DNA of 64,000 nucleotides from an uncultured Prevotellaceae bacterium. Its GTDB lineage: Bacteria; Bacteroidota; Bacteroidia; Bacteroidales; Bacteroidaceae. The stretch's first letter is position 1. Each line of letters starts with the position of its first letter. The DNA lies in NCBI GenBank assembly GCA_900317305.1, contig ONGG01000002.1, forward strand, positions 124,001 through 188,000. Reading direction: 5' to 3'. Position numbers and translations under genes: made by a program. The notes under the pieces were generated by a model that was not told the origin of the DNA, searched no databases, and worked only from the letters and a program-made list of their open reading frames with translations. Shown piece by piece: positions 21,038 through 28,176 of this stretch.

Positions 21038-22951
21038 ATGAGAACCTGGTTTGTCACTATATTTCTAGCCTTTTTGGTCTGTGCTTCCGAGGCGCAGAAC
21101 ATCTCGCGCCAATATGATGGCATTTCCATATCGCAGGCGCTTACCGACATCGCTAAGGCTTCTGCTGACTATAAAATCAATTTTATCTACAATGAGTTGG
21201 ATGAGTTTCCCGTCATTTGCCATTTCCAAAATCTTAGCATTGTTGAGGCCATCATGCGGGTGGTTGGGCAGTATCCCGTCAAGATTTCCATTCGCGACCG
21301 TCACATCTTTGTGGAATGTGCGGAGAAACGGCAGACCAAAGTAAGGGGAAAAATCGTGGGACTCAAGTCGGCACCAGTTGCTTTTGCCAACATCACCATT
21401 TTTGATGCCAATACGAATGAGGCCATCTGTTCTGGTGTCAGTAATGAGGCTGGCGATTTCTCCATTCCCTGCGACTCTATGCGCATACGTATCAGAATCA
21501 GTTGTGTGGGTTACAAAACGCTCACCAAAACATGCTTTGCAGGTGGTCTGGGAACCATCCAGTTGCATTTCTCTACACGGGAATTGCAAAACATTGAGGT
21601 GACATCTGTCAATGCTCGAAACCGGCAAAAAGAAAACAAGCGCTACAAAAAACATGCTGCGGAAATCAGAAGGCAAATCTGGAGTTCCAACGACTCAGTT
21701 TTTCTTCAAACCACCATTGATGACAGCCTACGTCGCTATTCTTCCGTGACATTGGCCGAGTCGTTCTCCTCAACATATGACCGCCGCCATAGTTGGAGCC
21801 CATTCCGTTTCTTCTACGATATTTTTGCAGGGAGTGACAGCCCAGGCAACACCTACCTCACCACTTCCAAGCATGTGGTGCATAGGAGAATAGTTCTGAA
21901 CGACTTGGCTGCCGTGCAAAGATACGCACAGCTCGACTATCCAAGGGGCAAAATTTTGGAGAATAGCCGGAACTTTGATGTAGTGATGGGGGTGAGGGTC
22001 ATCCATCCGGACGGTAGCGTCTGCGAAATCGACACAGACCCCTATACACAACCTCTTGACGCGCGCGATGAGAAGCGCCCTGAAAAGATTTATATCCCTG
22101 GTCTGGCACAGGGTGATATCATCGACTTCTTCACGTGGACTGCTCATAAGACATCCTCTTGCCATCCAGAACCCATGTTTGTCAAGTTCGACAATGAGTT
22201 TCCCGTTCTGTCATCAAAGGTTAATCTTGCTGTCGACAAAAAACTGTCCATACAGTACCGCTTCCTGGGAAATGTTCCTAAATTGTCGATGCGTAATGAC
22301 AAGAAAGGCTTCGTCTGCCTGTCAGGCACGAAGGATAAGGAGGCATTGACCATGAGGGATACCATCCCTAAATTCATGTTTTACGTTCGCGACCCACAAC
22401 TGCGTGTCAATGCTCCACAAAATACGCTCCACCGAGGCGTCCTTGAGAATCCGTCAATCGACGATGTGCTCAACACGACAGGTCGTATCTACCACAAGAT
22501 ATGCTCAAAGGAAGAGTCGCGGAAGTGGGCTACAGCCTATTGGAGCAAGGCCGATACGACTATCATCGGCCTCAAGGTCGACAACCTATGCCAAATGTAC
22601 CCCTCACGCGCCTCATTGCGACAGCATCTCTATGAGATGGTGTTGTGCGATCCTTCCCATTCCGACTATTCCCGGTTGTCCAAGGCCAGTCTCATGGGCT
22701 TTAATAAGGAATACATGGAGAAACTGGCCTATGTGTTTGAGCGGGCGAAGGTTCCCTACCACATCGCCATGTCGACGCGGCCCGACCGGGAGGAGATTTC
22801 CGAGTTGATGGACGAGGAAAACATCGTGTGGGTGGTTGTTGGGGAAGATGGCAAATGTTTCATCCCTTTCCAGGAGGAAGGGGTGGTCGAAACTATGGTT
22901 GGCAGGAGAGCAGCCACGACAGACTATGGCAAAATATTCACCATACAATAA
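21038..22951 (+). CDS. secreted STN - carboxypeptidase-regulatory - DUF3857-like protein with transglutaminase-like end
   Basis: A 637-residue protein. Signal peptide at 1-19; an STN domain at about 22-85 (YDGISISQALTDIAKAS, LSIVEAIMRVVGQYPVKI); a carboxypeptidase-regulatory-like beta sandwich at about 95-185 (VRGKIVGLKSAPVAFANITIFD); a basic linker; a region from about 215 to 430 resembling DUF3857; and a C-terminal segment that looks like a transglutaminase-like fold without the usual GDCKDK motif (LMGFNKEYMEKLAYVFERAK instead). STN domains normally signal from TonB receptors to FecR-type anti-sigmas, and an ECF sigma and a FecR-like gene lie downstream in the same operon. No TonB-dependent barrel is attached. 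Domain calls for the last 400 residues are by eye and moderate. Confidence 0.7.
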   Translation: MRTWFVTIFLAFLVCASEAQNISRQYDGISISQALTDIAKASADYKINFIYNELDEFPVICHFQNLSIVEAIMRVVGQYPVKISIRDRHIFVECAEKRQTKVRGKIVGLKSAPVAFANITIFDANTNEAICSGVSNEAGDFSIPCDSMRIRIRISCVGYKTLTKTCFAGGLGTIQLHFSTRELQNIEVTSVNARNRQKENKRYKKHAAEIRRQIWSSNDSVFLQTTIDDSLRRYSSVTLAESFSSTYDRRHSWSPFRFFYDIFAGSDSPGNTYLTTSKHVVHRRIVLNDLAAVQRYAQLDYPRGKILENSRNFDVVMGVRVIHPDGSVCEIDTDPYTQPLDARDEKRPEKIYIPGLAQGDIIDFFTWTAHKTSSCHPEPMFVKFDNEFPVLSSKVNLAVDKKLSIQYRFLGNVPKLSMRNDKKGFVCLSGTKDKEALTMRDTIPKFMFYVRDPQLRVNAPQNTLHRGVLENPSIDDVLNTTGRIYHKICSKEESRKWATAYWSKADTTIIGLKVDNLCQMYPSRASLRQHLYEMVLCDPSHSDYSRLSKASLMGFNKEYMEKLAYVFERAKVPYHIAMSTRPDREEISELMDEENIVWVVVGEDGKCFIPFQEEGVVETMVGRRAATTDYGKIFTIQ

Positions 22952-22954
22952 AAT

Positions 22955-23560
22955 ATGATCAACAAATTACTATTACTCACAGGTTTGCTGGCAGTGGCTC
23001 TGTCAGTACAGGCACAAGAGAATTCGGGAGATGTCAGCTATTCCGAAACCAAAAGTTCAAAAACTGCTTTTCATACGTTGACGTTCGATGTGGGACCAGC
23101 ATGGATTACCTCCAAGATGTACACACCGTCTGGTAAGTACACCTGGCGTACAGGATTGGAGCTGGGTGCCGAGTATTCCTGCGTCTTCTCAAAGGGATAT
23201 GGTTTCGGCATCACCTATTTGCGCAACCATACCAACTATCCGGACGCAAATGTCGATCTTAACTATATTGGCCCGTCTTTCGTCTATGCAGGCAATTTCT
23301 CGGAGAAATGGAGAGCTATGGCCGAGATAGGATTGGGCTATGGCAATATCAATGATGGCTCTGGCTGGCAATCCGGATTCGGTACCAAATATACGGCAGG
23401 TGTGGAATATATGTTGTCGGATAAGCTCGGTGTCTGCGTGAAACTGAGAAATATGGCGGTGTATTTCGGTAAACAAGATAGTGATTATCCTGGCGATGAT
23501 GACGACCTGAACGGAATTTCCCGCTTGGCCCTGCAGTTGGGGCTTTGTATACACCTTTAA
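22955..23560 (+). CDS. small outer-membrane beta-barrel protein
   Basis: A 201-residue protein with signal peptide (MINKLLLLTGLLAVALSVQAQ) and a string of amphipathic strands (LTFDVGPAWITSKMYT, GLELGAEYSCVFSKGYGFGITYL, YTAGVEYMLSDKLGVCVKL, ISRLALQLGLCIHL), consistent with an 8-stranded barrel of the OmpW/porin-like superfamily. It starts 3 bp after the STN protein gene and is followed after 9 bp by another secreted protein, so it is part of the ECF operon. Ligand or partner unknown. Confidence 0.75.
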   Translation: MINKLLLLTGLLAVALSVQAQENSGDVSYSETKSSKTAFHTLTFDVGPAWITSKMYTPSGKYTWRTGLELGAEYSCVFSKGYGFGITYLRNHTNYPDANVDLNYIGPSFVYAGNFSEKWRAMAEIGLGYGNINDGSGWQSGFGTKYTAGVEYMLSDKLGVCVKLRNMAVYFGKQDSDYPGDDDDLNGISRLALQLGLCIHL

Positions 23561-23569
23561 CCGCATGCC

Positions 23570-24184
23570 ATGAAACCTATTTTCATCATCTGTTTGTTGT
23601 TCGCATCATCGTTGCTGTCAGTAGCCCAGGGTAGGTTCTGCAAAAGCTATGAGGATTACCAGGCGGATAGTTGGGTAGAACTGCCTTCCTTGAAGACCAC
23701 GCACCGTGGATTTGGCCTCACTACGGGCGACAAGGCTATGGACAAGCAACTGAAAAGAGAGGCGTTGGTCATTCAGCGGAGCGACACGATGTATGTCAAC
23801 CTTCGTCTTGTCTGGTGCGAGAAGATACGCTTTGGCAATGGTCTTGCCGATGCCTATCCCCTTGTCGGAAAGAAAATACTGTTTGTCACCCGTCGCGTCG
23901 ACCGTAAGTCATCCCACCGGCTAATGGTCTCGTACATGGCCTTCGGTCTCGTCGGTGAACTGATAACTACCTCGAAGGTGAAGAAGCGGGCATGCTATAT
24001 ACTGGATTCTCCTCGTAATGGCAAGTACACAGATGTGATGCTTTTGGGTGACGATGAGATGAGGAAACTCCTTGCTGATGACAAGGTCTTGCTTGATCGA
24101 TATTTCATGGTGAAAGATCGGATGGAGCGAGAGACGGCTTCCAATATACTGCCTCTGTTGAGAGAAAAGGGACTGGTCAAATAA
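23570..24184 (+). CDS. secreted protein of unknown function in the ECF operon
   Basis: A 204-residue protein with signal peptide (MKPIFIICLLFASSLLSVAQ) that I do not recognise. The start of the mature part, RFCKSYEDYQADSWVELPSL, and YVNLRLVWCEKIRFGNGLADAYPLVGKKILFVTRRVD suggest a small mixed alpha/beta domain. The C-terminal third is helical and charged (DDEMRKLLADDKVLLDRYFMVKDRMERE). It sits 9 bp after the barrel gene and 5 bp before the sigma factor gene, so it is surely cotranscribed with them and may be a periplasmic part of the signal path. Confidence 0.65.
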   Translation: MKPIFIICLLFASSLLSVAQGRFCKSYEDYQADSWVELPSLKTTHRGFGLTTGDKAMDKQLKREALVIQRSDTMYVNLRLVWCEKIRFGNGLADAYPLVGKKILFVTRRVDRKSSHRLMVSYMAFGLVGELITTSKVKKRACYILDSPRNGKYTDVMLLGDDEMRKLLADDKVLLDRYFMVKDRMERETASNILPLLREKGLVK

Positions 24185-24189
24185 CGGTT

Positions 24190-24672
24190 ATGGACGATCG
24201 CGAACTTGCTTCCATGTACGATAAACATTACGCTGTGATGTTGAGTCTGGCCAAATCGTTGCTTGGCGACGAGGAGGAGAGTCGCGATGTGGTGGAGGAG
24301 GTCTTCGCCACGATTGTCCACAATGACACGACAATTCTCCCCGCTACGGAGAAACCTTATCTCCTGAGATGTGTAAGGAACCGATGTGTCAATATCATCA
24401 ATAGGATGAGCACCCGCCAACGACTCTCAAAATTGGTTACCTTGGGTACGCTGGACGACATAAAAGACGAGGATAGCGAGAATGTCGAAAGACTGAGGCT
24501 GTTCATGTCACAATGGTTGAGCAAGCGTGCTATGACGATTCTCTATATGCGCTTCGCAGATGGCATGAAATATCATGAGATAGCAGAAGCACTCCACATC
24601 AGCGAATCTGCCGTATATAAATCTCTCTCACAGTCATTAATGACAATACGTCAACATTTCAAAGTAATATAG
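24190..24672 (+). CDS. ECF-type RNA polymerase sigma-70 factor
   Basis: A 160-residue sigma factor with region 2 at about 5-75 (ASMYDKHYAVMLSLAKSLLGDEEESRDVVEEVFATIV, KPYLLRCVRNRCVNIINR) and region 4 at about 105-155 (RAMTILYMRFADGMKYHEIAEALHISESAVYKSLSQSLMTIRQ). No region 3 is present, as expected for ECF sigmas. It would direct transcription of its own regulon, possibly including this operon. It lies mid-operon, 5 bp after a secreted protein gene and 11 bp before a FecR-like anti-sigma gene; more often the sigma gene comes first. Confidence 0.92.
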   Translation: MDDRELASMYDKHYAVMLSLAKSLLGDEEESRDVVEEVFATIVHNDTTILPATEKPYLLRCVRNRCVNIINRMSTRQRLSKLVTLGTLDDIKDEDSENVERLRLFMSQWLSKRAMTILYMRFADGMKYHEIAEALHISESAVYKSLSQSLMTIRQHFKVI

Positions 24673-24683
24673 CCTTGATTTCC

Positions 24684-25262
24684 ATGAGTGATGAAAAAGT
24701 GAGAACCTTGCTTGAGTTGCTTGATAATGTGGAGCAATACACAGATGTGGAGCTTGCACATATCTTTGCAGATAAAGATATGAGAGATGGGTATGAGACC
24801 CTCGTGATGGTGAGACAAGCCTGTCAGAATATGGAAAGACCCCAAATGAGACTAAAACAGCAATCTTCCGTATGGCTTATGGTTACTCCCTTCCTCTTCC
24901 TGCTTGTTGTGGCTGTCCTTGGCTATGCCGCTTATTATGTGGCAGGCCTTTCAAGTGGGGAGCCCTCTGCTCCCGTCACAGATACTGCCGTCATGTCGGT
25001 TCCTAAGGGAGAAATACCCGATAAGGAGCAGGCCATGCAAGAAAAGGTCGTTTTCGAGAACCAGACTTTGAAGGAGATTCTTGACAAACTGTCTGTCTAC
25101 TATCATGTTGGTGTGAGATATGAGGAGGAAAGTCTGATGGACTTGCGCCTCTATTTCAATTGGAATCCCTCAGAGGATATCGGCAATGTGCTCATTATTT
25201 TATCCAATTTCGACCATATCAACTTGAATCTTGAAGATGATACCATCGTTGTTAGCAAGTAG
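24684..25262 (+). CDS. short FecR-like anti-sigma factor lacking the FecR domain
   Basis: A 192-residue protein: a cytosolic helical N-terminus (about 1-60, the likely sigma-binding part), one TM helix at about 62-88 (WLMVTPFLFLLVVAVLGYAAYYVAGL), a linker of about 30 residues, then a C-terminal STN-like domain typical of FecR ends (DUF4974 type, about 120-192: VVFENQTLKEILDKLSVYYHVGVRYEEESL). The middle FecR domain that normally lies between TM and DUF4974 is absent. A TTG at 24675 is in frame, but ATG at 24684 gives MSDEK and is preferred. Partner: the adjacent ECF sigma. Confidence 0.8.
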   Translation: MSDEKVRTLLELLDNVEQYTDVELAHIFADKDMRDGYETLVMVRQACQNMERPQMRLKQQSSVWLMVTPFLFLLVVAVLGYAAYYVAGLSSGEPSAPVTDTAVMSVPKGEIPDKEQAMQEKVVFENQTLKEILDKLSVYYHVGVRYEEESLMDLRLYFNWNPSEDIGNVLIILSNFDHINLNLEDDTIVVSK

Positions 25263-25353
25263 GTTTACATATCAATTTGCTTGGTGAAACAATTTTATTC
25301 TTAAACTTTGTGGTACCATGCCATTTACATTATGCAAACAGACTAATAGCTTT

Positions 25354-26127
25354 ATGAGAAAAATGACATTTATTGTGGTGGCTTCTCTTATCACCACATT
25401 TAGTGCTTGGGCGCAACAGCCGGCGGGCACTTTTGCTGTCACACCAAAAGTGGGATTCTCCCTCAGTGATTTTTCGGGCAAGATGGCCTTGGCCATTGGA
25501 TATGCAATAGACCGTTCCACACCAATATCAGAACCTCAAATGGTGGAGAATAATCACACACCTCTCGTTGGAGCAGTTGGCTTCAATGACAGAAAGAGCA
25601 AGATGGGACCCTTTGTCGGATTAGAGGTGCAATACCAGATAACTCCTGTTTTCGGTATCTCTCTTGGAACCTTTTATACCCAGCAAGGGGCTAAATACAA
25701 GACGAAAGGGTTCGAAGTAAACGGCACCGATGGTGTGATGTTGAGAATCAACGACGACATCAATGTCAATCTTCATGGCATCTCCATACCGTTGCTTGCC
25801 AATGCATATATTTGGAAAGGACTTTCCTTGAAAGCGGGTATCCAACCCGAGTTCTTCCTCAGCAAAAAGGTAGATGCCGACGTTACGCTCTCCTATGATG
25901 GAACGACCATTCATGCTTATCCCAACTTCAATGACGACTTCAAGTCTTTTGCCTTGTCCATTCCTGTGGGTATCGCTTACGAGTACAGGAATTTTGTTGC
26001 CGACCTCAGGTATAGTTTTGGCGTGACAGATGTGAATGACGTAAAGGATATAGGTAAGAACAGCTTCTCCGATACCGCGCATAATAGAGTCTTGAGCTTC
26101 ACCCTTGGATACCAGTTCCTGTGGTGA
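25354..26127 (+). CDS. outer-membrane beta-barrel protein (porin-family-like)
   Basis: A 257-residue protein with signal peptide (MRKMTFIVVASLITTFSAWAQ) and alternating strands ending in YEYRNFVADLRYSFGVTDV and VLSFTLGYQFLW, with a terminal aromatic as in outer-membrane barrels. The frame is open from 25318; the ATG at 25354 precedes the signal peptide. It follows the anti-sigma gene after 91 bp, with a possible relic of the shared promoter motif in the gap, and may be either the last operon gene or separately transcribed. Function unknown. Confidence 0.75.
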   Translation: MRKMTFIVVASLITTFSAWAQQPAGTFAVTPKVGFSLSDFSGKMALAIGYAIDRSTPISEPQMVENNHTPLVGAVGFNDRKSKMGPFVGLEVQYQITPVFGISLGTFYTQQGAKYKTKGFEVNGTDGVMLRINDDINVNLHGISIPLLANAYIWKGLSLKAGIQPEFFLSKKVDADVTLSYDGTTIHAYPNFNDDFKSFALSIPVGIAYEYRNFVADLRYSFGVTDVNDVKDIGKNSFSDTAHNRVLSFTLGYQFLW

Positions 26128-26130
26128 GTT

Positions 26131-26163
26131 CTGGCACATGCCGCATGGCCATGTTACATTTGC
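26131..26163 (+). promoter_or_regulatory. shared promoter motif, copy 2 (upstream of the CE1 esterase gene)
   Basis: TACATTTG (26155-26162) with the palindrome CATGGCCATG (26144-26153) in the spacer and TCTG near the -33 position. It resembles the copy at 20911-20943 and lies about 80 bp upstream of the ATG at 26241. A second -7-like element, TATTTTTG at 26210-26217, has no -33 partner. Confidence 0.5.
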
Positions 26164-26240
26164 GATATTATCAGATACAACCCCGATGATGGGTTTCGGC
26201 ATTTCTTCGTATTTTTGCAGGCAACTAATATCAACTATTT

Positions 26241-28118
26241 ATGACAACCTGCAAATCCTTTCTTCTGCCGATGAGAGCCATGGCGGCCGCTGTTGCCATG
26301 GCTGCCACCCTGGGCATCCAGGCCCAGGTGAAATCTTACCCTACACCGGCCTCCACCGTCTGTAATCCCGACGGCACCGTCACCTTCCTTTACAAGAACG
26401 ATAAAGCCCGGAAAGTGGAGGTCGACGTGCAGTTCGCCGGCCGGCATGCCATGACGCACGACAACAATTCCGGGATGTGGACCGTCACTCTTGGTCCTGC
26501 CGCCCCCGATATGTATCCCTATCATTTCGAGGTCGATGGCGTGAGTGTGATGGACCCCCTCTGCGAGCAGTATTTCCCCAATGAGGGCTTCAAGAACAGT
26601 CTGCTCGAGGTTCCCGGCAAGAACCCACTGCCACACGACATCCGCGACGTGCCCCATGGCGTGGTGGAGTACATCCACTACTACTCCGAGAGTCTGGGCG
26701 CCACCAACAACGCCATCGTCTATCTGCCACCCTCATACAGCAAGGACAAAAGCAAGAGTTATCCGGTGTTCTACCTCATCAGCGGCACCACCGATACCGA
26801 GGAGGTGTACTACAAGGTGGGACGCATGAACTACATCCTCGACAACCTCGTGGCCGAGGGGACCGCCAAAGAGATGATCATCGTGCTGCCCTATGGTAAT
26901 CCTTACAAACTGCTGCCGCCACAGAAGACGGGCCAGATGCCGATGATGGGCTTCGGCAACGATGTGTTCAGCAACGACCTCATCAACGACCTGATGCCCT
27001 ATGTGGAGCGCCACTACCGCACCATCAACGACCGCGACCACCGCGCCATCGGTGGATTCTCAAGGGGCGGTAACCAAGGACTGGCCAATGGCCTGAGCGA
27101 CCTCGACAAGTTCTCCTACCTGTGTTCCTACAGCTCGTTCACCCAGACCAATATCCCTGGTGTCTACGACAATGCCGCTGACACCAACGCCAAGATCCAC
27201 CTCTTCTGGTTGGGCATCGGCACCGACGACTTCCTCTATGGCACAGGGCGCGACTACATGGAGTTCCTCGACAAGAAGGGCATCCGCTCGGTGAAGGAGT
27301 TCACCAACGACAAGTTCGGACATACCTGGATGAACGCGAAGTTCTTCCTCGACAAGACTTTCCGCCTGCTTTTCAATCCCGAGGCTTCGGAGAAAGCTAT
27401 GAGCGAGGGCACGCCAGCCCCCGCCGCCACGGGCAAGGAAGAGCCGTTCACTCCCGGCGTGATGGCCCGCCTGTTCCCCAAGCCCATCGTCTCGCCAGAG
27501 TTCGCTCCTGGGTCTGTCACCTTCCGTCTCAAGGCTCCAGAGGCACAGACCGTGGCCTTAGAGCGCGAGGGACAGTCGCCTGTCTCCATGACAAAGGATG
27601 CCGATGGCGTGTGGAGCGTGACCATCGACAGCCAGAATGCCGAGGTGTTCAAGTATTGCTTCGTGATGGACGGCACGCGCGTGGCCGACCCCAATGACAT
27701 GTACCTGTCGCCCGACAAGGGGTTCAAGTACAGCGTCTGCAACAATCCCTACAATGCCTATAGCCTCACCACGATGGGCAACATCAGCCATGGCCGTGTG
27801 GCTTACGACCTCAACCGAATGATTGGATGCTATCTGCCCGACACGGATTGGAAGAACATCAAGAATGTCGTTCTCCTCCGCTCTGGCGCCGACGACACCA
27901 TCGAGAGCTGGTTCAAGGTGGGTGGGGCCGACGCCATTGCCGACAAACTGATAGCCGAAGGGAAGACTGCCCCCTGCTTGATTCTGACAGGCGTCAACGA
28001 TGCCAAAGACCTGCAACTGGGCAAGAATGTGAAGGTGCACGTTCTCCAGGCCACAGATTATGCCACCTGGCAGGAGCGCCGCGAGGCCCTGGCCGGTTTG
28101 CTGAGTAAAATCAAGTAA
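26241..28118 (+). CDS. secreted CE1-family esterase, CBM48-CE1-CBM48 plus degenerate CE1 tail
   Basis: A 625-residue protein with signal peptide. A CBM48-like domain (about 40-125) leads into a complete CE1 esterase (about 140-385) with nucleophile S274 in GGFSRGG and a catalytic His in KFGHTWMNAKFF. A second CBM48-like domain follows (about 405-510, SVTFRLKAPEAQTVALE). The last 110 residues restart as a CE1 domain (ISHGRVAYDLNRMIGCYLP, SWFKVGGADAIADKLIAEGK) but jump to a short end without any GxSxG, so this half cannot be an active esterase. CBM48-CE1 proteins of Prevotella remove feruloyl or acetyl groups from xylan; the GH3 gene downstream fits. Substrate is inferred. Confidence 0.85.
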   Translation: MTTCKSFLLPMRAMAAAVAMAATLGIQAQVKSYPTPASTVCNPDGTVTFLYKNDKARKVEVDVQFAGRHAMTHDNNSGMWTVTLGPAAPDMYPYHFEVDGVSVMDPLCEQYFPNEGFKNSLLEVPGKNPLPHDIRDVPHGVVEYIHYYSESLGATNNAIVYLPPSYSKDKSKSYPVFYLISGTTDTEEVYYKVGRMNYILDNLVAEGTAKEMIIVLPYGNPYKLLPPQKTGQMPMMGFGNDVFSNDLINDLMPYVERHYRTINDRDHRAIGGFSRGGNQGLANGLSDLDKFSYLCSYSSFTQTNIPGVYDNAADTNAKIHLFWLGIGTDDFLYGTGRDYMEFLDKKGIRSVKEFTNDKFGHTWMNAKFFLDKTFRLLFNPEASEKAMSEGTPAPAATGKEEPFTPGVMARLFPKPIVSPEFAPGSVTFRLKAPEAQTVALEREGQSPVSMTKDADGVWSVTIDSQNAEVFKYCFVMDGTRVADPNDMYLSPDKGFKYSVCNNPYNAYSLTTMGNISHGRVAYDLNRMIGCYLPDTDWKNIKNVVLLRSGADDTIESWFKVGGADAIADKLIAEGKTAPCLILTGVNDAKDLQLGKNVKVHVLQATDYATWQERREALAGLLSKIK

Positions 28119-28176
28119 GGCAGGTCCACACGATTCCCCGTATTTTTGAATCCAAATCTAATTGACTAAAGACAAT

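Noticed and set aside
25317..25335. Third copy of the ECF-locus promoter motif
   Set aside because: It aligns only with three gaps and lies 19 nt from the start codon; could be chance.
20921..26163. att-like direct repeats bounding a mobile island
   Set aside because: The repeats include TAnnTTTG boxes and sit at promoter distance from genes; there is no integrase or composition shift, so promoters explain them better.
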